Shown: positions 36,051 to 45,574, counted from the first letter of the stretch. The stretch: 64,000 nt of DNA from Paraburkholderia kururiensis (GCF_034424375.1 NZ_CP139965.1:4278001-4342000), one strand, 5' to 3'. Numbers and translations: made by a program. The notes: generated from the sequence alone by a model not told the origin.

Positions 36051-37700
36051 TTAACTCGCCGGCGCCTGGCCTGGCGCTTGACCCGGCGTTTGATCAGAAG
36101 CGGCACCGGCGGGCGCCGCGCTCTGCGATTGCGGCGCGGCTGCGGCCGGCGTCGAAGCCGGCGTGGCCGCGGGCGCCATCACGTCGCCCGTTTCGCGATC
36201 CATCTGCGCGACGTCCCAGCCGCCGCCCAACGCCTTCACGAGTCCCACCGACGACACCATCCGCTGTCCCGCCAGGCTCGCGAGCTTCTGCTCGGCCGTG
36301 AACGCCGTGGTCTGTGCCGTGAGCACGTTCAGATACGCGACGGTGCCGGCCTTGTACTCGTTCGTGATGATGTCGAGCGCGTGCTTGGCGGACTCCACCG
36401 CCTGCTGCTGCACAACGATTTCCTGCGCGAGGATGCGCTGCGATGCCAGGTTGTCTTCCACGTCCTGGAACGCGGTCAGCACGGCCAGGCGGTATGCGGC
36501 GGCCTGCTGGTCGTAGGCGGCGCGCGCGGCGTCCGTCTGCGCGCGCCGCAGGCCCGCGTCGAAGATCGTGCCGGCCAGCGACGGCCCGAGCGTCCAGAAA
36601 CGCGACGGCATGGAAAGCAGCTTCGAGAACACCGAGCTTTCGAAGCCGCCGCTTGCCGAAAGCGTGAGCGAGGGGAAATACGCTGCAATTGCCACGCCGA
36701 TTTCTTCGTTCGCGGCGGCAGCCTTGCGCTCGGCGGATGCGATGTCGGGGCGACGTTCGAGCAGCGCCGACGGCATTTGCACCGGCACCTGCGGCGGCAC
36801 GGCGTCGAGCGGCGCGGGCGGAATGGAAAACGTGGAGGCCGGCTCGCCCACCAGCACGGCGATGGCGTGCTCGTCCTGGGCGCGCGTCACGCCGTTGTCG
36901 ATGGCCGATGCCTGGGCCGATTGCAGTTGCGTTTGCGCCTGGATCACGTCGGCGCGGCCCGCCACGCCCTGGGCGTACTGGTTCTGCGTGAGTTGTAGCG
37001 AACGCGCGTAGGCGGCGACGGTGTCGTCGAGCAGCTTCTGCTGGGCGTCGAGCGAGCGCAGCGAGAAGTAGGTCTGCGCGAGCGTGGCCTGGGCGGAGAG
37101 GCGCGCGTTGGCCAGGTCGGCGGCGGCGCCTTGCTGGCTGGCTTCCTGCGCCCCCACGGTGCGGCTAATCTTGCCCCAAAGGTCGGGTTCCCAACTGGCG
37201 TCCAGCGACGCGCTGTAGCTGTTGCTGATGACGCCCGAGCGGCCGCTGGACACACTGGACGAACTGCTCGAACTGAGCGGCGTGCGCGAACGGCTGGCGC
37301 TGCCCGAAGCGGTAATGGTGGGGAAATACGACGCGCGCGCCTCGCCGACGAGCGCCCGCGCCTGGCGGTACGCGGCGGCGTACTGCGCGATCGACTGGTT
37401 GTTGCGATTGAGCTTGTCTTCGAGCGCGTTCAACTGCGCGTCGTTGTAGATGGACCACCAGTCGCCGCGATCGTGCTGGTCGGCGGGTTGCGCCACTTTC
37501 CAGCCTTCGGGCGTTTCCTTGTAGGTCGCGGGAATGGCCGTGGCCGGGCGGTGGTAGTCGGGGCCCACGGCGCAGCCTGCGAGGAGCGCCACGGCGGTGG
37601 CCATGAGCGCGAGCGTCGCGAGGTGCGGTCGGCCTGGCCGGCTGGCCGGCAGGGAACCTGGCACCGCAGCGGGCGAGCGCGTGATTCGATGAAACGGCAT
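36051..37700 (-). CDS. NodT/OprM-family outer-membrane efflux lipoprotein
   Basis: TolC-like outer-membrane channel of tripartite efflux pumps. 549 residues: signal peptide with lipobox LLAGC, then CAVGPDYHRP, the standard OprM/NodT N-terminus; two OEP repeats (SWEPDLWGKISRTVGA; LPSALLERRPDIASAERKAAAANE) and a Pro/Ala/Gln-rich C-terminal tail. The start at 37700 has a CAGGAA site. No membrane-fusion or RND pump gene is adjacent; the EmrB-type exporter at 39 kb is its most likely partner by position. Confidence 0.9.
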   Translation of the reverse strand: MPFHRITRSPAAVPGSLPASRPGRPHLATLALMATAVALLAGCAVGPDYHRPATAIPATYKETPEGWKVAQPADQHDRGDWWSIYNDAQLNALEDKLNRNNQSIAQYAAAYRQARALVGEARASYFPTITASGSASRSRTPLSSSSSSSVSSGRSGVISNSYSASLDASWEPDLWGKISRTVGAQEASQQGAAADLANARLSAQATLAQTYFSLRSLDAQQKLLDDTVAAYARSLQLTQNQYAQGVAGRADVIQAQTQLQSAQASAIDNGVTRAQDEHAIAVLVGEPASTFSIPPAPLDAVPPQVPVQMPSALLERRPDIASAERKAAAANEEIGVAIAAYFPSLTLSASGGFESSVFSKLLSMPSRFWTLGPSLAGTIFDAGLRRAQTDAARAAYDQQAAAYRLAVLTAFQDVEDNLASQRILAQEIVVQQQAVESAKHALDIITNEYKAGTVAYLNVLTAQTTAFTAEQKLASLAGQRMVSSVGLVKALGGGWDVAQMDRETGDVMAPAATPASTPAAAAPQSQSAAPAGAASDQTPGQAPGQAPAS

Positions 37701-37919
37701 GCAATGAATTCCTGTCGATGCGGGCGGCGCGCATGCGGCGCCGGCCGGGCTTGCCGAATGCGGCACTGGCGTACCGCGGCGCCCGTGTGCGGCGGGACCG
37801 GACGTTCCGTCCGCAGTGCAGTGGATCGGGCAAATGGTAGCGCAGCGCGCGAACCGGCGCGAAACCGCAAGGGTAATGCGCGACAGGTGAAGGGTGTGTT
37901 ACCGGCGCGGGCCCGACGA

Positions 37920-38207
37920 TTACTCGTCGTTACGGCCTGCCGATCGCCGTGCCACGGGCGTGGCCGCGCGGCAGGCGGGCGCTTTGCCGGCGCAGGCTGC
38001 GCAAGGCTCGGCGGTGCGCGTATCGCGCTTCTGGCGCCGCCGCTCTGACCAGGCAAAGAAGAGCACCGCCAGCGAGCCGCCGGGCAGCACGAACATCGCC
38101 GCGTACAACGCGATCTTCCACCAGCGCACCGGCTTCTGGAGCGACTCCAGCGCGATGTCGGTGAGAGAGCGGCCAAGGCCGCCGAGGGCGTTTTTCAGGT
38201 ACGGCAT
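37920..38207 (-). CDS. Small membrane protein, unknown
   Basis: 95 residues from MPYLKNALGGLG, preceded by AAGG at 9 nt. One hydrophobic helix (ALYAAMFVLPGGSLAVLFFAW) followed by a basic segment (SERRRQKR) and a Cys/Ala-rich tail (CAACAGKAPAC). No family recognised. It is divergent from the MarR gene and lies upstream of the NodT-type gene in the same orientation, so it could be part of the same efflux locus. Alternative ATGs at 38216 and 38264 exist. Confidence 0.6.
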   Translation of the reverse strand: MPYLKNALGGLGRSLTDIALESLQKPVRWWKIALYAAMFVLPGGSLAVLFFAWSERRRQKRDTRTAEPCAACAGKAPACRAATPVARRSAGRNDE

Positions 38208-38276
38208 GGCGAACATCCTTGCACGCGCGGGCCGGTCGGAGTGCGCGTAATTGATTGCCTTCAATAATATTGACTA

Positions 38277-38291
38277 TGCAATTAATTTGCA
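38277..38291. promoter_or_regulatory. Candidate MarR operator
   Basis: TGCAA-TTAAT-TTGCA: two perfect 5-bp half-sites with a 5-bp spacer, in the most A/T-rich part of the 136-bp region between the divergent small membrane protein and MarR genes. MarR dimers bind dyads of this size, usually near their own promoter. Confidence 0.5.
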
Positions 38292-38343
38292 ACATACTCT
38301 GCGCCAAATCAGGTGACGTGTTGTTCACTGCGGAACTTTGTCG

Positions 38344-38844
38344 ATGAGCAATGGCCCTTACGACCCGGCTGACATCAGGCTGGAGTCCAGTCTCGGTTAC
38401 TACCTGTCCAAGGCTCGCAATGTCCTCGGACAGCGGATGGACCGCGCACTCGAGCCACTGGGCCTGACCGCCTCGCAGATTGGCGTGATGCTGCTGCTGT
38501 TGTGGCGCCGCGCGAATACGCCGTACGACCTGTCGCGCGAGCTTTCGTACGACAGCGGGTCGATGACGCGCATGCTGGACAGGCTGGAGAAGAAGGGCCT
38601 TATCGTGCGTAGCCGGAGCAGCACCGACCGGCGCGTGGTGGAGCTGACGCTCACTGCACCGGGCGAGGATGCGGCCCGGCAGTTGCCGGCCATCATCGCG
38701 CGAGTGCTTAACGAGCAGTTGCGCGGCTTTTCGGAAGAAGAAGTGACGCAACTGGAGAGCCTGCTCGGGCGGTTCATCGCCAACGCGCCGGACGTGGAAA
38801 CGGGCGGCTGCCCTGTGGCCGCCGGGAAAGATTCGCATTGTTGA
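38344..38844 (+). CDS. MarR-family transcriptional regulator (EmrR/MprA-like)
   Basis: 166 residues with a MarR winged-helix fold: LTASQIGVMLLLLWRR, DSGSMTRMLDRLEKKGLIVRSRS, and the wing STDRRVVELTLT. Regulators of this subgroup repress adjacent drug exporters and release on binding phenolic ligands. It precedes the EmrB-type exporter gene (152 bp) and is divergent from the small membrane protein and NodT genes, which fits local repression of an efflux locus. Start ATG at 38344; a TTG two codons earlier is possible. Confidence 0.88.
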   Translation: MSNGPYDPADIRLESSLGYYLSKARNVLGQRMDRALEPLGLTASQIGVMLLLLWRRANTPYDLSRELSYDSGSMTRMLDRLEKKGLIVRSRSSTDRRVVELTLTAPGEDAARQLPAIIARVLNEQLRGFSEEEVTQLESLLGRFIANAPDVETGGCPVAAGKDSHC

Positions 38845-38996
38845 CCTAACAACGGCGCGTGACCGTACCTCAGCGCGCCGTATTGCCGGGATTTATCTGT
38901 CTGGGCAGAAAGTGTTGTTGCATGGATGTAGCGCCGCTCTCCCGGCCCGAATCCATGACATGACAGGATTCTGCCGGGCCAACGAGAGACTGGACC

Positions 38997-40559
38997 ATGA
39001 ACGCAACCGCTTCATCCGCCCTGCCCGCGCCCGCGGAACCCGCGCCGTTCTCCGGCGGCGCCCTCGCCCTGCTCACTGTCGGGCTTGCCCTCGGCACTTT
39101 CATGGAGGTGCTCGACACCTCGATTGCGAACGTCGCGGTGCCCACCATCTCGGGCAACCTCGGCGTGGCGAACAGCGAAGGCACGTGGGTGATTTCGTCG
39201 TACTCGGTGGCGTCGGCCATCGCCGTGCCGCTTACCGGTTGGCTGGCGCGCCGCGTGGGCGAAGTGAGGCTCTTCACGCTCTCCGTGCTGCTCTTCACGC
39301 TCGCTTCGGCAGCGTGCGGGTTTGCCTCCAACTTCGAGACGCTGATCGCGTTCCGGCTCGTGCAGGGTCTCGTTTCGGGCCCGATGGTGCCGCTCTCGCA
39401 GACCATCCTGATGCGCTCGTATCCGCCCGAGAAACGTGGGCTCGCGCTCGGGTTATGGGCGATGACGGTGATCGTCGCGCCCATCTTCGGCCCCGTGATG
39501 GGCGGCTGGATCACGGACAACTACACGTGGCCGTGGATCTTCTACATCAACCTGCCCATCGGCATTTTCTCCGCGACCTGCGCGTTCTTCCTCCTGCGCG
39601 GACGCGAGACGAAGACGACGAAGCAGCGCATCGACGCCGTGGGCCTCGCGCTGCTCGTGATCGGCGTGTCGTGCCTGCAGATGATGCTGGACCTCGGCAA
39701 GGACCGCGACTGGTTCAACTCGAAATTCATCGTGGCGCTCGCCATCATCGCGGTGGTCGCAATTGCGTTCATGCTCGTGTGGGAAATGACCGAAAAGGAG
39801 CCGGTGGTCGACCTTTCGCTTTTCAAAGACCGCAATTTCGCGCTCGGCGCGTTGATCATCTCGTTCGGCTACATGGCGTTTTTCGGCTCGGTGGTGATCT
39901 TCCCACTGTGGCTTCAGACGGTGATGGGCTACACGTCCGGCCTCGCGGGGCTCGCCACTGCGCCGGTCGGGCTGCTCGCACTCGTGCTCTCGCCCATGAT
40001 CGGACGCAACATGGAGCGGCTGGACCTGCGCATGGTGGCAAGCTTCGCGTTTCTGGTGTTCGCGTTCGTCTCGTACTGGAACGCGAGCTTCACGCTCGAC
40101 GTGCCGTTCGACAAGGTGATCCTGCCGCGGCTCGTGCAGGGCATCGGCGTGGCGTGCTTCTTCGTGCCCATGACAACGATCACGCTGTCAAGCGTGCCCG
40201 ATGAACGGCTCGCGAGTGCGTCGGGGCTATCGAATTTTCTGCGCACGCTTTCGGGCGCCATCGGCACGGCGGTGAGCAATACCTTCTGGGAAAACGACGC
40301 GATTCGTCACCACGCGGTGTTGACCGAATCGGTGAGCGTCTATTCGCAAACCACGAGTTCGTTCAGCAACGCGCTCGCGAGTCTGGGCGTTGCGGGCCAG
40401 AGCGCGAATGCGCAGATCGATCAAATCATCACGCAGCAGGGCTACATGATGGCGACCAACGACTTCTTCAGGATCTCGTGCGTCGGCTTTCTTGTGCTGG
40501 CGGGGCTGGTGTGGATTACGCGGCCGAAGAAGGGCGCGGCCGCGTCCATGGGGCACTGA
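38997..40559 (+). CDS. emrB: DHA2-family MFS multidrug exporter (EmrB/QacA type)
   Basis: Inner-membrane drug:proton antiporter of 520 residues with 14 predicted helices. DHA2 motifs: motif D1-like LGTFMEVLDTSIANVAVPTISG, motif A (GWLARRVGEVRLF) and the motif C region (LQGLVSGPMVPLSQ). Works with a membrane-fusion protein (EmrA) and an outer-membrane channel in Gram-negative bacteria. emrA is missing here; the MarR gene stands directly upstream instead. The gene symbol denotes the family. Confidence 0.88.
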   Translation: MNATASSALPAPAEPAPFSGGALALLTVGLALGTFMEVLDTSIANVAVPTISGNLGVANSEGTWVISSYSVASAIAVPLTGWLARRVGEVRLFTLSVLLFTLASAACGFASNFETLIAFRLVQGLVSGPMVPLSQTILMRSYPPEKRGLALGLWAMTVIVAPIFGPVMGGWITDNYTWPWIFYINLPIGIFSATCAFFLLRGRETKTTKQRIDAVGLALLVIGVSCLQMMLDLGKDRDWFNSKFIVALAIIAVVAIAFMLVWEMTEKEPVVDLSLFKDRNFALGALIISFGYMAFFGSVVIFPLWLQTVMGYTSGLAGLATAPVGLLALVLSPMIGRNMERLDLRMVASFAFLVFAFVSYWNASFTLDVPFDKVILPRLVQGIGVACFFVPMTTITLSSVPDERLASASGLSNFLRTLSGAIGTAVSNTFWENDAIRHHAVLTESVSVYSQTTSSFSNALASLGVAGQSANAQIDQIITQQGYMMATNDFFRISCVGFLVLAGLVWITRPKKGAAASMGH

Positions 40560-40629
40560 GGGGGCGTCGAGCGAGGCGTTGAATGAAGCCTTGAACGACG
40601 CGCTCGCTCATGCCCAACGTTGCCCGCCT

Positions 40630-41136
40630 CTATTGCGAGACAGGCGGACTGTCCGACGACGTGCCCGGCGATGCAGCCGGTTGATCCGGCAGCGCGCCCT
40701 GCTTCTGAGTTGCGGCGGGCGTGTGTGGCGCAGCGGGCGTCGTCTGGTTGCCGCGCACATAGGCCTTGAAGTCGGCGCCTGCGTTCCATGGGTCGGGCTT
40801 GCAGCCGAGCGAACTGTCGCAATGCGCGGCGAAGCCGATGGTCATGCTGCCATCGGGGTTCGGCGTTTTCGTGATCTCGAATGCGAGTGCGCGACGGCCG
40901 CCGTCGGGACCGGCGGTCTGGATCAGCGAGTCGTTGACGGTTTGCAGGTCGTACTTCGAATGGTCTTTTACCCAGGTCTGGGCCCGCTGCCACCAGGCAT
41001 CGCATTGCGACTTGCTCGTGCACGTGAGCGGCGTGGTCGCGATCTGCATGACTTCAGGTTTGACTTCGCCACGCGTGGTGCATGCTGCGGCGGCAACGCA
41101 CAGCAAGGCCGGAAAGATTCGTTTCATTGCGTTCAT
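40630..41136 (-). CDS. Putative lipoprotein, unknown function
   Basis: 168 residues. Signal peptide MNAMKRIFPALLCVAAAAC with a lipobox-like AAAC; mature part holds four more Cys (TCTSKSQCDAWW, AHCDSSLGCKPDPW), probably paired in the periplasm, and a Pro/Ala/Thr/Gln-rich tail. AGGGAG precedes the start. It resembles conserved Burkholderia hypothetical lipoproteins with a central WWQRAQTWV motif, but I cannot name a family. It stands alone, convergent with the exporter gene. Confidence 0.75.
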   Translation of the reverse strand: MNAMKRIFPALLCVAAAACTTRGEVKPEVMQIATTPLTCTSKSQCDAWWQRAQTWVKDHSKYDLQTVNDSLIQTAGPDGGRRALAFEITKTPNPDGSMTIGFAAHCDSSLGCKPDPWNAGADFKAYVRGNQTTPAAPHTPAATQKQGALPDQPAASPGTSSDSPPVSQ

Positions 41137-41350
41137 ACCCTCCCTGAGCGGAACGGCGAGCCGCGATGATGCGGGCTCGCGTCTGTTGCCGGCCGAGGCT
41201 CGTCCAAGCCAACCCGGGTCGGCTGAGCGGCGCTCGAGTTCTTGAAAGTTGGACTGCGCGAAGGCGCGTGTGTTTCATGCGAAGCGGCGCGTCGGCACCG
41301 CGCCACGCGATGCCGTGCTGCAGAGGACAGATGCCCTGCGCGGCAGCGGG

Positions 41351-42967
41351 CTAGACGCTGAAGCGGTTCAGCGTGTACGCGCGATACGCGGCGACGAAAG
41401 CATCGAACGAGCCCGCTTCCTCGCGTTCCATCTTCGCCTGCTCTTCGATGGACTGCGCGGCCAGTGCCTCGAATTGCGCGGTCGTCGCGGCATCGAGCGG
41501 CCTTGCGCGGAAAAACGCCGCGTGCTCTTCGCTTTGCGCGAGGCCGAACTGCAGGAAGCTCTGCTGCCGTTCGCGCATGGTCTGCAAAACGCGCGCCGAC
41601 GGCGTGAGCGATGCGTCGGCGAGTTTCGCGCGCTGCATGGCGACGGCGCGCGCGTGCTCGTCGCTGCCGGCGGCTGCGTCGAGCGTCGCCGCGGCGACGT
41701 CGATCTTCTCGAGCAATTCGGCCGCCCAATCCCGCATGGAGACCGTCTTGCCGTCGCGCGTGAGTTCGAGTCCCGGCTTGCGCCCTTCTATCGTCACGCG
41801 CCCGAAGTTGCGGTTCGCTTCGGCGTAGGCCTCGGGCGGCAGCGCGGCGCTGTCGTCGAGCACGCACGCCAGCAGGTACGCGTCCAGAAAACGCGCCGTG
41901 GGAAGCGCAATGCCCACCGGCTCGAACGGATCGATGTCCATGCAGCGCACTTCGACGTACTGCACGCCGCGCGAGGCGAGCGCATGGAGCGGACGCTCGC
42001 CGGGATACGTGACGCGCTTCGGGCGGATGGTCGAGTAGAACTCGTTTTCGATCTGCAGCACGTTCGTGTTGATCTGAATCCATTCGCCGTCGCGATGCGT
42101 GCCGATCGCCTCGTAGGGCGGATACGGCTGGCTCACCGCTTGGGCGAGCGCATCGAGATAGCCCTGCAGCGTGTCGTAATCGGCATGCAGCGCGGACTGA
42201 CCCGTGGTGTTCGAATAGCCGAGGTCGCTCATGCGCAGGCTCGTCGCGTAGGGGCGATAGAGCGTGTCGGCGTCGAACGTTTCCAGCGTGTGCGGACGGC
42301 CGCGCAGGAAGCGCGCATCCAGTGCCGGCGACGCGCCGAACAGATACATGAGCAGCCAGCTCGTGCGGCGGAAGTTGCGGATGAGCGCGAAGTAGCGCTC
42401 CGACTGGTAATCGACGGCCGTTGCCGTGGATTGATGGTGCGCGTGCAGCAGGCGCCACACTTCTTCGTTCAGCGAATAGTTGTAGTGGATGCCGGCGATG
42501 CATTGCATCGTGCGTCCGTAGCGCAGTGCGAGTCCCACGCGATATACGTACTTGAGCCTGCCGATGTTCGAGCTGCCGTAACGCGCGATGGGAATGCCGT
42601 CGTCGGTGTCGGGCAAAAGGCCCGGCATCGAGCTGTTCCAGAGGATCTCGTCGTCAATCGAGCCGTACACGAAGCGATGCAGTTCGTCGAGGCGCGCGAG
42701 GGTGTCGGCCGCGTCGTGCTCGGCGGGCGTGATGAGCTCCAGCAGTGCTTCCGAGTAGTCCGTGGTGAGCGACGGATGCGTGAGCGCCGAGCCGAGCACC
42801 GCCGGATGCGGTGTCATGGCGAGCCGGCCGTCGTGCGTGACGCGCAGGCTCTCTTTTTCGATGCCGCGCAAGCCGCGCGTGAGCGCGTTGCGCTGCGGCC
42901 CGGCACTCAGCACGGAGAGGCGCTGCGAGAGAACGTCGTTCGTGCGGATGGAGGTCGTGTCTGGCAT
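41351..42967 (-). CDS. gshA: Glutamate-cysteine ligase, class I (gamma-proteobacterial type)
   Basis: First and rate-limiting step of glutathione synthesis: ATP-dependent ligation of Glu and Cys. 538 residues with the class I signature: RGLRGIEKESLRVT, TTDYSEALLELITP, the LWNSSMPGLLP loop, AGIHYNYSLNEEVW, and EFYSTIRPKR. Start MPDTTSIRTNDVLSQRL. It is monocistronic in appearance, with a 312-bp gap upstream. The YbdK paralogue at 15.6 kb belongs to a different GCS family. Confidence 0.93.
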   Translation of the reverse strand: MPDTTSIRTNDVLSQRLSVLSAGPQRNALTRGLRGIEKESLRVTHDGRLAMTPHPAVLGSALTHPSLTTDYSEALLELITPAEHDAADTLARLDELHRFVYGSIDDEILWNSSMPGLLPDTDDGIPIARYGSSNIGRLKYVYRVGLALRYGRTMQCIAGIHYNYSLNEEVWRLLHAHHQSTATAVDYQSERYFALIRNFRRTSWLLMYLFGASPALDARFLRGRPHTLETFDADTLYRPYATSLRMSDLGYSNTTGQSALHADYDTLQGYLDALAQAVSQPYPPYEAIGTHRDGEWIQINTNVLQIENEFYSTIRPKRVTYPGERPLHALASRGVQYVEVRCMDIDPFEPVGIALPTARFLDAYLLACVLDDSAALPPEAYAEANRNFGRVTIEGRKPGLELTRDGKTVSMRDWAAELLEKIDVAAATLDAAAGSDEHARAVAMQRAKLADASLTPSARVLQTMRERQQSFLQFGLAQSEEHAAFFRARPLDAATTAQFEALAAQSIEEQAKMEREEAGSFDAFVAAYRAYTLNRFSV

Positions 42968-43279
42968 TGAGTCGGGTCAGGCAGGAGCCGCCCGTGCGCG
43001 ATTCGCGTAGTGATGGCGCGGCCGCGGCAGGCGGTAAATTTTTCGGTAGCGGGCACTTTAACATCTCGTCACGCGCGCTGCTTGGCGTGCCTTCGGGCGC
43101 GGTGGGCGCCGCGTGTCGCGTGCTCTCGCGGCCGTGCCGGAGCGGTTCCGCTTCTCTTTTTGCCCTTACCTCTGCTGCGGCTTTTTGCCTTGTTTTTATA
43201 TGCCGTGTGCGTTTCGCGCGCCGGATGCCGGCGTCGCCTTATCTGTAACTGCCGCGCTTGCACACCCTTGCTCTCGTCT
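42968..43279. other. Gap of 312 bp between gshA and alkA
   Basis: No gene seen. It contains the gshA promoter region (leftward) and, toward 43150-43200, a T-rich stretch (CTTTTTGCC, CTTGTTTTTATATG) that on the plus strand resembles a run-off tail but lacks a hairpin. Confidence 0.5.
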
Positions 43280-44239
43280 TCAACCGCCGCGTGCCGTGCC
43301 CGCCCGGTCGGCCACCTCGTTCCATAGATGAAGGGCCGCGTACGCGCGCCACGGCCGCCACGCGTCGGTGCGCGCGCGTTGCTGCGTGGGCCTGGCGAGC
43401 GACGGGTCGCGTGCGGTAATCGACTGCATCAGCACGAGGTCCGTAGCGGGCCATGCGTCGGGATCGCGCCAGGCCCGCATGGCGACGTACTCGACGGTCC
43501 ACGGTCCGATGCCGGGCAACGCGAGCAGCGACGCGCGCAATGCCGCGGCATCGTGGGTGGCGACAGCAGCGTCGTCGATGGGCACGTCGCCCGATGCCAC
43601 CGCTCGCGCAAAGCCTTGCAACGCGGCGACGCGCTTGCCCGGCATGCCGATCTTGTCGAGGTCCGCGGCGGCGAGCGCGGCGGGCGTCGGAAAGCGCCAC
43701 GCCGTGCTTTCGTGCGGATGACCATGGATGCGGCAGCCCGCGCGCTGCACGAGGCGCCCGATGATGGTCGTCGCGGCCTTCACACTCACCTGCTGACCGA
43801 CGATAGCGCGCACCACGAGCTCGAAGCCCGACCACGCGCCCGGCACGCGCAGCCCCGGCGCGGCCTCGACGAGCGGCGCGAGCCAGGCGTCCGCGCCAAG
43901 GTGCGTGTGGATCTGCGCCGGGTTCGCATGCAGGTCGAACATGCGCGCGATGGGGGCGGCGAGCGCGTCGGCATGGCGGCTCGCCGCGCCTTCGATTGTC
44001 GCGACGACGCAGCGTTTGCGCGGGTGCCGGCGCACGGTGAGCGTGCCCTCCGCGCCGTGCCATTCGATGGCGCGGCGGTAGGCGCCGTCTTCCACTGCTT
44101 CGACGCCCAGCGTCGCGCGCCCCGCGAAAAATCGCAACAGGCGCGGCCAGTCATAAGGTGCTTTGAACGGCAGTTCCAGCGTGGCGGTGTCCGTTTCAAC
44201 GGACACCGCCGACGTGAAGGGCGGGGCGGCGGCGCTCAA
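43280..44239 (-). CDS. alkA: DNA-3-methyladenine glycosylase II (inferred TTG start)
   Basis: Base-excision glycosylase removing 3-methyladenine and other alkylated bases. About 319 residues: AlkA N-terminal domain (from PFKAPYDWPRLLRFFAGR), HhH-GPD fold with GSW-like FELVVRAIVGQQVSVKAA, LPGIGPWTVEYVAMRAW and the catalytic Asp in DAWPATDLVL. The start is inferred as TTG overlapping the ada stop (TTGA), giving MSAAAPPFTS; a GTG 11 codons later is the alternative. Directly downstream of ada, so the two form an alkylation-response operon. Confidence 0.88.
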   Translation of the reverse strand: MSAAAPPFTSAVSVETDTATLELPFKAPYDWPRLLRFFAGRATLGVEAVEDGAYRRAIEWHGAEGTLTVRRHPRKRCVVATIEGAASRHADALAAPIARMFDLHANPAQIHTHLGADAWLAPLVEAAPGLRVPGAWSGFELVVRAIVGQQVSVKAATTIIGRLVQRAGCRIHGHPHESTAWRFPTPAALAAADLDKIGMPGKRVAALQGFARAVASGDVPIDDAAVATHDAAALRASLLALPGIGPWTVEYVAMRAWRDPDAWPATDLVLMQSITARDPSLARPTQQRARTDAWRPWRAYAALHLWNEVADRAGTARGG

Positions 44240-45402
44240 GCGGCGTGGTCCCAGGAAATCGGCTCGGCGGCGGGATTGCCGCTTGCCGATGTCGTCGACT
44301 TGCCGGTGGTTTCGCCGTTTCCCCTGGCCGATGTCGCGGCCGGTTGCGCGATGCCGCGCGAGGCCTCGGCGGCGAGCAATGCCGCTTTGCGCTGCAATCC
44401 CCACCGGTACCCGGCGAGCGCGCCGCCCTTCTGCACCACGCGATGACACGGAATGGCCAGCGCCACCGGATTCGACGCGCACGCGCTCGCCACGGCACGC
44501 ACGGCGCGCGGCGCGCCCACGACCTCGGCGATCTGCGAGTAGCTGCGCGTTTCGCCGTACGGAATGCGCTGGAGCGCGTCCCAGACGCGTTGCTGAAACG
44601 CGGTGGCGGCGATGTCGAGCGGCAGCTCGACACGCTCCTGCTCGCCACGCAGGTACGCCTCGACCCGGGCGATGAAAGGCGCGAGGCGCGCAGGGTCTTC
44701 GGTGAGTTTCGCGTTTGAGAACTCGGCTCGGAGCTCGTCGGCGAGCGCGGCCGGCTCGTCGCCGAACGCGATCCGGCAGATGCCTTTGTCCGTGGCGGCG
44801 ACGAGCACGTAACCGAGTGCTGTCGGCGCGCTCGCGTAGCGCACGACTAGCCCGGCGCCCTTGCGCCGGTACACGGAGGGCGCCATGCCGAGCTCCACGC
44901 CGGCGCTGTCGTACAGACGCGACGGCGAGCCGAAGCCGGCATCGACGCTTGCCCGCGTCACGCCGGTGCCGCGCTGGAGCGCATCGCGCAACGCGGCGGC
45001 GCGACGAGCGGCCTGATATTGCCGCGGCGACACGCCCACTACCCGCTTGAACAGCCGCTGGAGGTGGAATGGGCTCAGGTGCACGGCATCGCTCAACTGC
45101 GCGAGCGTGAGGCGCTCGTGCGCAGCGGCGTCCAGCACGGCACACGCACGATTGACGACCTCCAGCTCGCGCGGCAGCCCGCCCGGCTGACAGCGTTTGC
45201 ACTCGCGATAGCCGGCGGCGCGCGCGGCGTCGGCGGAGGCGAAAAACTGGACGTTTCCCCGGCGCGGCAGGCGCGAGGCGCATGACGGACGGCAGAAGAC
45301 GCCGGTTGTCCGCACGCCGTAGAAGAAGGCGCCGTCGGCTTCGGCGTTGCGCCGGGTCACGGCGTCCCAGCGCTCGGTATCGGTTGCCCAGGCTGTTTTC
45401 AT
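44236..45402 (-). CDS. ada: Ada: regulator and O6-methylguanine-DNA methyltransferase
   Basis: Adaptive-response protein of 388 residues. N-terminal zinc domain with the phosphotriester acceptor Cys (VFCRPSCASRLPRRGNV, then YRECKRCQPG), an AraC-type HTH (LAQLSDAVHLSPFHLQRLFKRVVG), and a C-terminal methyltransferase domain with the active-site IPCHRVV and WGLQRKAALL. A low-complexity tail of about 40 residues follows. It directly repairs O6-methylguanine and, when methylated, activates its own operon. alkA overlaps its stop. No E. coli-like Ada box recognised upstream. Confidence 0.92.
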   Translation of the reverse strand: MKTAWATDTERWDAVTRRNAEADGAFFYGVRTTGVFCRPSCASRLPRRGNVQFFASADAARAAGYRECKRCQPGGLPRELEVVNRACAVLDAAAHERLTLAQLSDAVHLSPFHLQRLFKRVVGVSPRQYQAARRAAALRDALQRGTGVTRASVDAGFGSPSRLYDSAGVELGMAPSVYRRKGAGLVVRYASAPTALGYVLVAATDKGICRIAFGDEPAALADELRAEFSNAKLTEDPARLAPFIARVEAYLRGEQERVELPLDIAATAFQQRVWDALQRIPYGETRSYSQIAEVVGAPRAVRAVASACASNPVALAIPCHRVVQKGGALAGYRWGLQRKAALLAAEASRGIAQPAATSARGNGETTGKSTTSASGNPAAEPISWDHAA

Positions 45403-45574
45403 CTCAGAGCCCCTGCAATGTGTTTGGACGCTTCCAATGTAGCGGCGGCGCGTGGGCGGTACGCTCCGGTTCTTGCGGTGTCATTGCCGGCCCCGCGCCG
45501 TCGGGCCGTTCGGCGGTCGCAGTGGGAAAAGTGCGACAAATCGACCTCGTTACGGGTTTTCCCTTAAAAAAACA

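Noticed and set aside
43069..43263. Arg/His-rich 64-residue frame on the minus strand between gshA and alkA
   Set aside because: Composition is that of a chance frame in GC-rich DNA; no ribosome site and no hydrophobic or motif pattern.
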